This document shows positions 7,449 to 14,757 of a stretch of DNA of 29,124 nucleotides, in pieces. Below the pieces are notes generated by a model that searched no databases, had not been told where the DNA came from, and saw only the letters and a program-made list of their open reading frames with translations. Location: assembly GCA_042095375.1 (NCBI GenBank), contig JBELBJ010000015.1, positions 1-29,124 of the forward strand, given 5' to 3'. Each line of letters starts with the position of its first letter. The stretch's first letter is position 1. The stretch comes from GCA-2715645 sp042095375. Lineage in GTDB: Bacteria; Bacteroidota; Bacteroidia; Cytophagales; MED-G16. Both the position numbers and the translations under genes were made by a program.

Positions 7449-8429
7449 TTAGTTAATTATTTGTTTAACATTAAAACTTAGATTTATAGAATTTGTTCCA
7501 CCTTGAATATTATGCATTGATCTAGCATAGTTAATACATATTCTTTTTATTTTCAATAGAATGCCATAAGAAAATCCAGAATTTTGATTTGAAAATTTAT
7601 AATTAATTTCACTTCGACTCATAAAATTATATCCAACTTGAAGAATAATATTTTTATTTACTAATATTTCAGATCCAAAATTTAGTTTTGATATTAATTT
7701 ATTTAATGATAATTTTTCACTATTGTAACGAATTGATTCAGAACCATTATAAATGTTAAATACTGTAAAACTAAACCTTATTGGCATATATTCAGGTTTT
7801 ATACTTGAACCTATTTGAATATCAAAAGGTAAAATATTATTTGTATGATCTTTAAATTTGGTAAATAAAAAACCAAAATTTTTTAAACTTATTCCAATAG
7901 TGAACTCTTTATTATGTGTAGGATAAAAAATTCCACCTATATCAAATAAAATACCATTATTACTGTAAGTTTTAATCTTTGAAAGAACATATTTTAAATT
8001 AACTCCATAAATAAATTGTCCTAATTTTTTTGATTTTGAAAAGGTTAATTCAACTCCATTCCCGTTTAATACTCCTAGATAATTTCCTAAAACATCATAA
8101 CTATTAGTTTTTCCATAATTAAAATGTTTTACGCTAATCCCAAATTTCCCGATAGATTTTAAACTATCTATATAGTTAATACTAGTGCCCTTGATATTAG
8201 CGATATAATCTATAAAGTTTAAACTTATATTTTTATTTTTTCCATCATTTAATAAAGCAGGATTATTAAGAAAAAAATTATTTTGATCTGAAGAAAGAGA
8301 AACATTATATCCTCCTAATGATGATAATTTAGCATTTACAGGAATTTTGACAAATTCAAAAACATTACTTTGACTATGAATAAAATTGCTATAAAAAAAT
8401 AAAAAAATAGTTAATAAAAATTTTTTCAT
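7449..8429 (-). CDS. porQ: Type IX secretion system protein PorQ
   Basis: A 326-aa outer-membrane protein. A signal peptide (about residues 1-19, ending HSQ) is followed by the PorQ-type opening: a VPVNA-like segment (here FVKIPVNAKLSSLGG) and the N-x-x-F-x-x-NPALL motif (FFLNNPALL). The rest consists of alternating beta-strands consistent with a FadL/PorV-like barrel. PorQ belongs to the PorV/PorQ/PorP group and is needed for T9SS-dependent export in Porphyromonas. Its presence implies that the organism has a type IX secretion system encoded elsewhere. It sits 24 bp after rseP and 4 bp before hslU on the same strand. PorV is a less likely alternative, given length and neighbours. Confidence 0.85.
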   Translation of the reverse strand: MKKFLLTIFLFFYSNFIHSQSNVFEFVKIPVNAKLSSLGGYNVSLSSDQNNFFLNNPALLNDGKNKNISLNFIDYIANIKGTSINYIDSLKSIGKFGISVKHFNYGKTNSYDVLGNYLGVLNGNGVELTFSKSKKLGQFIYGVNLKYVLSKIKTYSNNGILFDIGGIFYPTHNKEFTIGISLKNFGFLFTKFKDHTNNILPFDIQIGSSIKPEYMPIRFSFTVFNIYNGSESIRYNSEKLSLNKLISKLNFGSEILVNKNIILQVGYNFMSRSEINYKFSNQNSGFSYGILLKIKRICINYARSMHNIQGGTNSINLSFNVKQIIN

Positions 8430-8453
8430 TGAGGAACGAAAAAAAGATTTGAT

Positions 8454-9767
8454 TTAAATGAAAAGTTTATAAATATCATTTATGATAACAAAACCCATAA
8501 GTGTTAAAAGAATAATAACGCCAAATCTAGTAGAATATTCTAAAAACTTTTCAGAAGGTTTATATCCAGTCAATAATTCTACAGAAATAAAAAGTGCATG
8601 ACCGCCATCTAATGCTGGAATTGGTAATAAGTTCATGAATGCTAATACCATTGAAATTAATCCAGTAAGTCTCCAAAACTTATCCCAATTAAAATTGCTT
8701 CCAAAAATTTGAGCAATTCCAATAGGTCCAGACATGCTTTTTCTAGGATCTATATTCCCGGAAAACATTTGACCAAATGCTTTTATATTAATCACAACAA
8801 TTGAAAATGCTTGAACAGTACCAATAGGTATAGATTCATAAAAACTATAATTTATCTTAGAATAATTAATTGCATCTGGTTTCATTACAATTCCAATTTT
8901 TCCCTCAGAATTTTTACTAACATTAATATTAATTAATTTCTTATCCCTTAATATTTTGAGATTTATATTATTATTATCTTTTATTTTTTCATGGAACTCG
9001 AACATATCGATTATATCTTCATCATCAATTGAAATAATTTTATCTCCTTTTTTGATACCACTATTATAAGCCTCAGATCCTTCAACTAATTCATTAATTG
9101 TAAATGGACTTCTTATTTTTATAAAAGAATTGATCTCTTTTTGAGAGGAAAACTTATTTAAAAAATCATCAGGAAAAGAAACTTTAATAATATTTCCATT
9201 TCTCTCAATTGTATAAAAACTTTCTTCTTCAAAAAAAACATTTGGATTAAATAGATCAGTATCTTTTATCCAGTCTTCGCCATTTATATTGATAATTTTA
9301 TCACCAGTTTCTAATCCAATCTCTTTTCCAAGATCTAAAGCAACTATACCATGTTTATTTATTTCATCTTTTGATATAAATTGATCACCATTTTTATAAG
9401 TTAATAAGACGAAAATTATTATCCCAGTTATAACATTTAGAACTATTCCCCCAAGCATTACAATTAACCTTTGCCATGCAGGTTTAGCTCTAAATTCCCA
9501 AGGCTCAGGTTTTTTATTAACATGTTTAGTATCAAAAGACTCATCAATAATTCCTGAAATTTTCACAAACCCTCCGAGAGGAACGGAGCCAAGACCATAT
9601 TCAGTGCCTTTATATCTAAAACTAAAAATTTTTGGAGGAAAACCAATAAAGTATTTTTCAACTCTCATTCCAAAAATTTTTGCAGTAATCAAATGACCAA
9701 ATTCATGAATAGCTACAATAATTGATAGAGCCAATATCATTTGAAACGCCATTATTAGTCCTCCCAT
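8454..9767 (-). CDS. rseP: Site-2 membrane metalloprotease RseP
   Basis: A 437-aa intramembrane zinc protease of the RseP/YaeL type, which clips anti-sigma factors or signal peptide remnants. The zinc motif HEFGH is at residues 21-25 in the first membrane helix. Two PDZ-like domains (about 135-210 and 220-285) and the third zinc ligand in NLLPIPALDGGH (379-390, Asp in ALDG) complete the family layout. The start is uncertain. ATG at 9767 gives MGGLIMAFQ; a second ATG five codons in (9752) has GGGAGGA a few bases upstream, which is Shine-Dalgarno-like, and gives the more usual MAFQMILAL start. It follows dxr by 3 bp, a common Bacteroidetes arrangement. Confidence 0.94.
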   Translation of the reverse strand: MGGLIMAFQMILALSIIVAIHEFGHLITAKIFGMRVEKYFIGFPPKIFSFRYKGTEYGLGSVPLGGFVKISGIIDESFDTKHVNKKPEPWEFRAKPAWQRLIVMLGGIVLNVITGIIIFVLLTYKNGDQFISKDEINKHGIVALDLGKEIGLETGDKIININGEDWIKDTDLFNPNVFFEEESFYTIERNGNIIKVSFPDDFLNKFSSQKEINSFIKIRSPFTINELVEGSEAYNSGIKKGDKIISIDDEDIIDMFEFHEKIKDNNNINLKILRDKKLININVSKNSEGKIGIVMKPDAINYSKINYSFYESIPIGTVQAFSIVVINIKAFGQMFSGNIDPRKSMSGPIGIAQIFGSNFNWDKFWRLTGLISMVLAFMNLLPIPALDGGHALFISVELLTGYKPSEKFLEYSTRFGVIILLTLMGFVIINDIYKLFI

Positions 9768-9770
9768 GAT

Positions 9771-10925
9771 TTATTTATTTATTAGTTTTTTTGTTAAAAT
9801 TCTAGTTTTTGTATCAACTTCTACGTAGTCTTCAAAATTTAAGTTTGCAATATATTCCATTTTGTTCAAACATTCTTCTATTATTTCTGACATTTCTAAA
9901 AATTTTATTTCATTTTTAAGGAATGAATCTACCACAACTTCATTTGCTGCATTAAGAATACAAGGCTTGTTTCCACCCTCTTTCATTGCCTGAAATGCTA
10001 GTTTTAAATTTTTAAATGTATATAAATCTGGTTTTTCAAAGTTTAATGATAATTTTTCTTTAAATGAAAGCCTTGGGAAATTAGAATCTAGTCTATAAGG
10101 AGATGATAGTGCAAATTGAATCGGAATTTTCATATCTGGAACACCTAATTGTGCCTTTATTGAACCGTCTCTAAATTGTACCATTGAATGAACAATAGCT
10201 TCAGGATGAATGATTACTTCAATATTATCAGGATCAACATTAAAAAGCCATTTAGCTTCAATAACTTCTAGTCCTTTATTCATTAATGATGCAGAATCAA
10301 TAGATATTTTTTTCCCCATTTTCCATTTGGGATGATTTAAAGCTTCATCGGGTGTTACTTTTTCTAATCTTGATTTTTTAAACCCTCTAAAAGGTCCTCC
10401 TGATGCAGTTAATATAATCTTTTCAAATTTATTTTTTTCTTCTCCAAGAATACATTGATAAATAGCAGAATGTTCAGAATCAATAGGATACATTTTTACT
10501 TTATATTTTTTGATCAAATTATTTATCAATTCACCTGCAACAACTAAAGTTTCTTTATTAGCAAGAGCAATATTTTTCCCAGCTTCTATAGCAGAAATAG
10601 TTGGTTCTAGTCCAGAATAACCAACTACTGCTGAAACAACTGTATCAACTGATTTATTTTTTACAGCATTAATAATTTCTTTTTTTCCTGCATATACCTT
10701 GATTCTTTCATCTTTTAATTGCTCTTTAATGTATTGATATTTACTTTCATCGTTAATTACAACTATTTTAGGCTTAAAGGCTTTTGCTTGTTTAATAAGT
10801 AAGTTGGAATTTTGACCTGCTATCAAAATTTCTACAGAAAAATGTTCTTTATTATTTTGAATGACATCAAGGGTTTGTATACCAATTGATCCAGTTGATC
10901 CTAATATAGCAATTTTTTTTTTCAA
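9771..10925 (-). CDS. dxr: 1-deoxy-D-xylulose 5-phosphate reductoisomerase
   Basis: A 384-aa cytoplasmic enzyme making 2-C-methyl-D-erythritol 4-phosphate with NADPH, the second step of the MEP isoprenoid pathway. The NADPH motif GSTGSIG is at residues 9-15. ALANKETLV is at 120-128, the metal and substrate residues IDSEH at 148-152, and SASLMNKGLEVIEA near 211-224. Full length and intact. ispE of the same pathway lies about 7 kb to the right. It is 4 bp downstream of the GH3 gene and 3 bp upstream of rseP. Confidence 0.97.
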   Translation of the reverse strand: MKKKIAILGSTGSIGIQTLDVIQNNKEHFSVEILIAGQNSNLLIKQAKAFKPKIVVINDESKYQYIKEQLKDERIKVYAGKKEIINAVKNKSVDTVVSAVVGYSGLEPTISAIEAGKNIALANKETLVVAGELINNLIKKYKVKMYPIDSEHSAIYQCILGEEKNKFEKIILTASGGPFRGFKKSRLEKVTPDEALNHPKWKMGKKISIDSASLMNKGLEVIEAKWLFNVDPDNIEVIIHPEAIVHSMVQFRDGSIKAQLGVPDMKIPIQFALSSPYRLDSNFPRLSFKEKLSLNFEKPDLYTFKNLKLAFQAMKEGGNKPCILNAANEVVVDSFLKNEIKFLEMSEIIEECLNKMEYIANLNFEDYVEVDTKTRILTKKLINK

Positions 10926-10929
10926 GATT

Positions 10930-12426
10930 TTAACTTAAATATTTTTCTAATTTTTCAACTATTTTTCTGTCGTTTGATAGTCTAGGAACTTTATTTTGTC
11001 CACCTAATTTATTAATTGATTTCATATAATTAATAAATGAATCTTTTTTTAATTTTTTTATTTTTAATTTTTTCAAAATTTTTCCAGAAATTAAATCTTT
11101 ATAATAAACATTTAATTTACATAATTGATTATCAAGCATCTTCTCAAATTCAATCAATTTTTTAGGTTCCTCTTTGAATTCAATGTACCATTCATGACAT
11201 GAAAAACTACTTTTTGAGGTAATTGATGGTGCAACAGTAAATTCTGTAATTTTAACTTCTTTAAATTTCTCACATGTTTTAGTAATTGCAGTATCAATTT
11301 CATTGCTAATTACATGTTCACCGAATGCAGATAAAAAATGTTTTACCCGTCCAGTTACAATAATTTTATGAGGGTCCAAGCTAACAAACTTTATTGTATC
11401 ACCAATGCTATAACCCCACAAACCTGCATTTGAATTTATAATGATAGCATAGTTTACATTAAGCTGTACATCTTTTAAACTCACCCTGGTTCTATTTTTT
11501 TTATGGTATTCTTCTAATGGTATAAATTCATAGAATATACCTGAATTTGTTTGGAGCAACAAACCTTCTTTATTTGATATATTTTGAAAAGCAAAAAATC
11601 CTTCTGAGGCTGGATAGGTTTCAAGTGTATCTATTTCCTCCCCAATTGAATCAAATAAAATATTTTTATAAGGTTTGAAATTAACTCCTCCATGGCATAA
11701 TAATTTTAAATTTGGAAATATATCTTTAATTTTTTTCCCAGTTTTTTTTATTAAAAGATCAAAATACATTTGAATCCATGGAGGTATGCCACCAATTATA
11801 GTAATATTTTTTTTCTCAGTTTCGTTAACTATTCTATCAATTTTTTTCTCCCATTCTGCAATGCAATTAGTTGAGAACGAAGGTAAATAATTTTTTCTAA
11901 TCCAGAATGGTATATGATGATTTACAATACCAGAAAGTCTACCTGAAAATATTCTTCCTTTTTTTGTGAGTTCTGGACTTCCTGATAAAAAAAGATAATA
12001 TCCATTTAAAAAATCACCAGATTTTTTTTCATAAATATAATTTAATAACATTTGATTAGCACTAAATATATGATTAGGAATAGATTGTCTTGTTATTGGT
12101 ATATATTTTGTTCCAGATGTTGTTCCAGATGTTTTTGCAAAATATTTTGGTATACCTGGCCACAAAATATTTTTTTCATTATTTATAACTTTTTCTATAT
12201 AATATTTAAAATCTTCATATTCTCTAATCGGTATATTTTCTTTAAAATCTTCATAATTTTCAATTTTTGAAAAATTATGATTTATTCCAAATAGTGTTTT
12301 TTGTGATGATTTAACTAATCTTCTCATTATTTTTTTCTGTAAATCAATTGCATATTTCATTGATTTATTTTGTCTTGAAACAATTAATCTAGATATAGGT
12401 ACACTTAAATATGATTTTAATGACAT
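10930..12426 (-). CDS. Bacterial GH3 auxin-responsive-promoter family protein (adenylating acyl-amide synthetase fold)
   Basis: A 498-aa member of the GH3 branch of adenylate-forming enzymes. The ATP/phosphate loop is at residues 98-112 (KTSGTTSGTKYIPIT). A later YPASEGFFAFQ segment (nucleotide pocket) and YSIGDTIKF (hinge-proximal ATP contact) are intact. Plant GH3 proteins conjugate amino acids to hormones; the bacterial members are widespread in Bacteroidetes, commonly near dxr and rseP, and their substrate is unknown. No carrier-protein gene adjoins. It lies between dnaA (69-bp gap with a hairpin) and dxr (4 bp). The family is clear; the reaction is not. Confidence 0.88.
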   Translation of the reverse strand: MSLKSYLSVPISRLIVSRQNKSMKYAIDLQKKIMRRLVKSSQKTLFGINHNFSKIENYEDFKENIPIREYEDFKYYIEKVINNEKNILWPGIPKYFAKTSGTTSGTKYIPITRQSIPNHIFSANQMLLNYIYEKKSGDFLNGYYLFLSGSPELTKKGRIFSGRLSGIVNHHIPFWIRKNYLPSFSTNCIAEWEKKIDRIVNETEKKNITIIGGIPPWIQMYFDLLIKKTGKKIKDIFPNLKLLCHGGVNFKPYKNILFDSIGEEIDTLETYPASEGFFAFQNISNKEGLLLQTNSGIFYEFIPLEEYHKKNRTRVSLKDVQLNVNYAIIINSNAGLWGYSIGDTIKFVSLDPHKIIVTGRVKHFLSAFGEHVISNEIDTAITKTCEKFKEVKITEFTVAPSITSKSSFSCHEWYIEFKEEPKKLIEFEKMLDNQLCKLNVYYKDLISGKILKKLKIKKLKKDSFINYMKSINKLGGQNKVPRLSNDRKIVEKLEKYLS

Positions 12427-12430
12427 GATA

Positions 12431-12457
12431 TTAATTTTAAGTATTGCTTAAAATTAA
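12431..12457. repeat. perfect 11-bp hairpin between dnaA and the GH3 gene
   Basis: TTAATTTTAAG (12431-12441) and CTTAAAATTAA (12447-12457) form an inverted repeat around a 5-nt loop. It begins 4 bp beyond the GH3 start codon. On the minus strand no T-run follows, so it is not a classic terminator for dnaA. A role as an RNA processing or stability element, or as an operator for the GH3-dxr genes, is possible. Confidence 0.45.
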
Positions 12458-12495
12458 AAAATTTTGGATTAAGTGAAAAAATTTGATTTTATTAT

Positions 12496-13833
12496 CTAAA
12501 GAGATTTGATTTGGAATTTTTTCTTTAAATCTTTAATACTATTTCTAAAAATGTTATCAGTATCTATCATATCATTAACTGATTGAACTGCATGAATAAC
12601 TGTACTATGATCTCTCCCTCCAAAATGATTTCCTATTGATTTTAGAGAATGATTTGTGAAGTCTTTAGAAAAATACATTGCAACTTGTCTAGCAATAACA
12701 ATTTCTTTTTTTCTAATCTTATCTTTCATTTTTTCTTTAGTTATTTTAAAATAATTTGCAACTGTATTTTGTATATAATCTATATCTATTTCATTATTTG
12801 AATCTTTTACGATTCTACTTATAACTTTTTTTGCGAGTTCTAAATTTATGTCTGACTTCTCAATAGTTGAGTGAGCTAATAATGATATAATTATACCTTC
12901 AAGTTCTCTAATATTTGTATCAACTTCAAAAGAAATATAATCAATTACCTCTTCTGATAATTTAATATTACTTGATGAAACCTTTTCTTTTAAAATTTTT
13001 TTTCTGGTTTCAAAATTAGGTTTTTCAAGTTCAACTGTTAAACCCCATTTAAATCTACTGACTAATCTTTTTTCTAAGCCATCTAGATCTTTAGGGGATC
13101 TATCAGAAGAAATTATTATCTGTTTTCTATTTAAGTTCAGATGATTGAAAATATGAAAAAAAATTTCTTGTGTTTTTACTTTGCCGTGTAGGAATTGAAC
13201 ATCATCTATTAAAAGAGTATCTAAACTCATGTAATAATTTGTAAAATCTTCTAAACTATTATTTTTAAGAGCTGAAATAAATTCACTAGTAAATTTTTCA
13301 GAACTGACATAAATTGTCCGATTATCATTATTAGATGATTTAATTTGATTTCCAATAGCATGTAATAAATGAGTTTTTCCTTGACCTACTCCTCCATAAA
13401 TCATTAAAGGGTTGAACCCAGTGAATCCTGGTTTTTCAGAAATACTTTTTCCTGCATTTATGGCAATGTTATTACATTTTCCAGAAACAAAATTGTTAAA
13501 ATTGTAATTAGAATTTAAATTAGAAACTAATGTAATATCATTATTTAACTTCAAATTCAAGTTATTAATTTTATCTTCATTATCATTAATATTATTTTTA
13601 ATATTGTATTCTATAGTTATTTTTTTACCCAAAACTTTTTTAACAGAATTATTTAATATTTCCAAATAATGTTCCTCAATCCACTCATAAAAAAATTTAT
13701 TTGGAACTTTTAATGTTAAAATTTTGTTAGAATATGAAATTGGTTTAATAGGTTTAAACCATGTATTATAACTTTGCACTTCTAATTCTTTTTTTATTAA
13801 ATTTAGACAGCTTTTCCAGTAATCTTCGTGCAT
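12496..13833 (-). CDS. dnaA: Chromosomal replication initiator DnaA
   Basis: A 445-aa initiator with all four regions. The N-terminal DnaB/interaction domain (about 1-75) contains W-K-x-C-L and NTWFKPI. An Asn-rich linker (about 80-115) follows, then the AAA+ domain with Walker A GGVGQGKTH (147-155) and Walker B LLIDDVQF (207-214). The C-terminal helix-turn-helix carries the DnaA-box signature GGRDHSTVIHAV (405-416). It opens the minus-strand group dnaA-GH3-dxr-rseP-porQ-hslU. Upstream is a 222-bp divergent region with repeats but no recognisable DnaA boxes, so the origin is not demonstrated here. Start: ATG at 13833; MHEDYWKSCL matches the usual N-terminus. Confidence 0.97.
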   Translation of the reverse strand: MHEDYWKSCLNLIKKELEVQSYNTWFKPIKPISYSNKILTLKVPNKFFYEWIEEHYLEILNNSVKKVLGKKITIEYNIKNNINDNEDKINNLNLKLNNDITLVSNLNSNYNFNNFVSGKCNNIAINAGKSISEKPGFTGFNPLMIYGGVGQGKTHLLHAIGNQIKSSNNDNRTIYVSSEKFTSEFISALKNNSLEDFTNYYMSLDTLLIDDVQFLHGKVKTQEIFFHIFNHLNLNRKQIIISSDRSPKDLDGLEKRLVSRFKWGLTVELEKPNFETRKKILKEKVSSSNIKLSEEVIDYISFEVDTNIRELEGIIISLLAHSTIEKSDINLELAKKVISRIVKDSNNEIDIDYIQNTVANYFKITKEKMKDKIRKKEIVIARQVAMYFSKDFTNHSLKSIGNHFGGRDHSTVIHAVQSVNDMIDTDNIFRNSIKDLKKKFQIKSL

Positions 13834-14055
13834 ATTTTAAGTGGTTTAAATAAATGAAGAAAATAATCTTACATTAGATTGATTCAAATATTAATTAAAT
13901 TAATGAAAGAAAAAAATAAATTTTGCTATTGACTTTTTAAAGTATTTATTTAAATTCATTTTAAGTGACATTATTATAAAAAATCTTTAAAAAGTGCAAT
14001 TAATTTTTTTATTAGATTTACAGTTTTAAATTTGCCTTTTCTTAAATAAAAATAA
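13834..14055. promoter_or_regulatory. dnaA-FNR divergent intergenic region with repeats
   Basis: Longest gene-free stretch of the window (222 bp), strongly A+T-rich. It holds an exact 10-bp direct repeat ATTTTAAGTG (13834-13843 and 13958-13967). It also holds a perfect 11-bp inverted repeat, ACTTTTTAAAG (13932-13942) and CTTTAAAAAGT (13985-13995), 42 nt apart. For dnaA, the minus strand has AATATTTG at 13892-13885, one mismatch from the -7 consensus. For the plus strand see the box at 14027. No TTATNCACA-type DnaA box is visible, so this is better described as a divergent promoter region than as a proven origin. Confidence 0.6.
14027..14034 (+). promoter_or_regulatory. putative -7 promoter box for the FNR-like gene
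   Basis: TAAATTTG matches TAnnTTTG and ends 21 nt before the ATG at 14056. At the -33 position only a T-tract is present. This would give a leader of roughly 15 nt. Confidence 0.45.
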
Positions 14056-14751
14056 ATGTGGATTGATGTACATCTTGATTCTATAAAAAAAGAAACTGAG
14101 TCCACTTGGCGCTTTTTTATTAAAATCTCAAATACTAATAATTTTTCTTTTAAAGCTGGTCAATTTATTCAAATTAAAATTGCAGATCTTGTTAGAAGTT
14201 ATTCGATTGCATCTTTACCAAATAATAAAAATATTATTGAATTAATCATTGTTAAATTGGATGGAGGAAAAATGTCTAATTATCTATTTAATAACATTAA
14301 AATTGGCAAAAAATTTCAAATTAAAGGTCCATTAGGTAAATTCATATTACCTGAAGAAATTGATAGAGATTTATTTTTTATTTCTACTGGAACTGGAATA
14401 GCACCTTTTAGAAGTATGTTATATTACATTAAAACAAATAACATTAAACACAGAAAAATATTTATAATATTTGGAACAAGATTAAAGAAAGATATTTTGT
14501 ATTATGATGAAATGATGAAATTATCATCTATAAAAAATATTATTTATATTCCAACACTTTCTAGAGAAAAATGGAAAGGAAATACAGGATATGTTCATTC
14601 AATATATGAAAAAATATTAAATGAAAAAAAGGATTTGATGAACCCTTTGTTTTATTTATGTGGTTGGAGAGATATGATAAAGGAAGCTAGAAGTAAACTA
14701 AAAAATTTTGGAATTGATTCTAAATCTGTTAAGTTAGAAATTTATGGTTAA
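14056..14751 (+). CDS. Ferredoxin-NADP+ reductase-like flavoprotein
   Basis: A 231-aa single-chain FAD/NAD(P) oxidoreductase of the ferredoxin reductase superfamily. The FAD-binding motif RSYSIAS is at residues 47-53, the nucleotide-binding motif GTGIAPFRS at 112-120, and the C-terminal YLCGWRDM at 200-207. Its size and lack of a fused 2Fe-2S domain fit the short bacterial ferredoxin/flavodoxin-NADP reductases that supply electrons to Fe-S or biosynthetic enzymes; its partner is unknown. It opens the plus-strand arm divergent from dnaA and is followed 6 bp later by the PurF-like gene, so the two are probably co-transcribed. Confidence 0.85.
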   Translation: MWIDVHLDSIKKETESTWRFFIKISNTNNFSFKAGQFIQIKIADLVRSYSIASLPNNKNIIELIIVKLDGGKMSNYLFNNIKIGKKFQIKGPLGKFILPEEIDRDLFFISTGTGIAPFRSMLYYIKTNNIKHRKIFIIFGTRLKKDILYYDEMMKLSSIKNIIYIPTLSREKWKGNTGYVHSIYEKILNEKKDLMNPLFYLCGWRDMIKEARSKLKNFGIDSKSVKLEIYG

Positions 14752-14757
14752 ATATTT

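Noticed and set aside
12052..12270. 72-codon Cys/Phe-rich open frame on the plus strand
   Set aside because: Antisense to the GH3 gene. Its composition is what an antisense A+T-rich frame gives.
13834..14055. Replication origin next to dnaA
   Set aside because: No TTATNCACA-type DnaA boxes are visible, and in Bacteroidetes the origin is not always beside dnaA. Only the repeats are reported.
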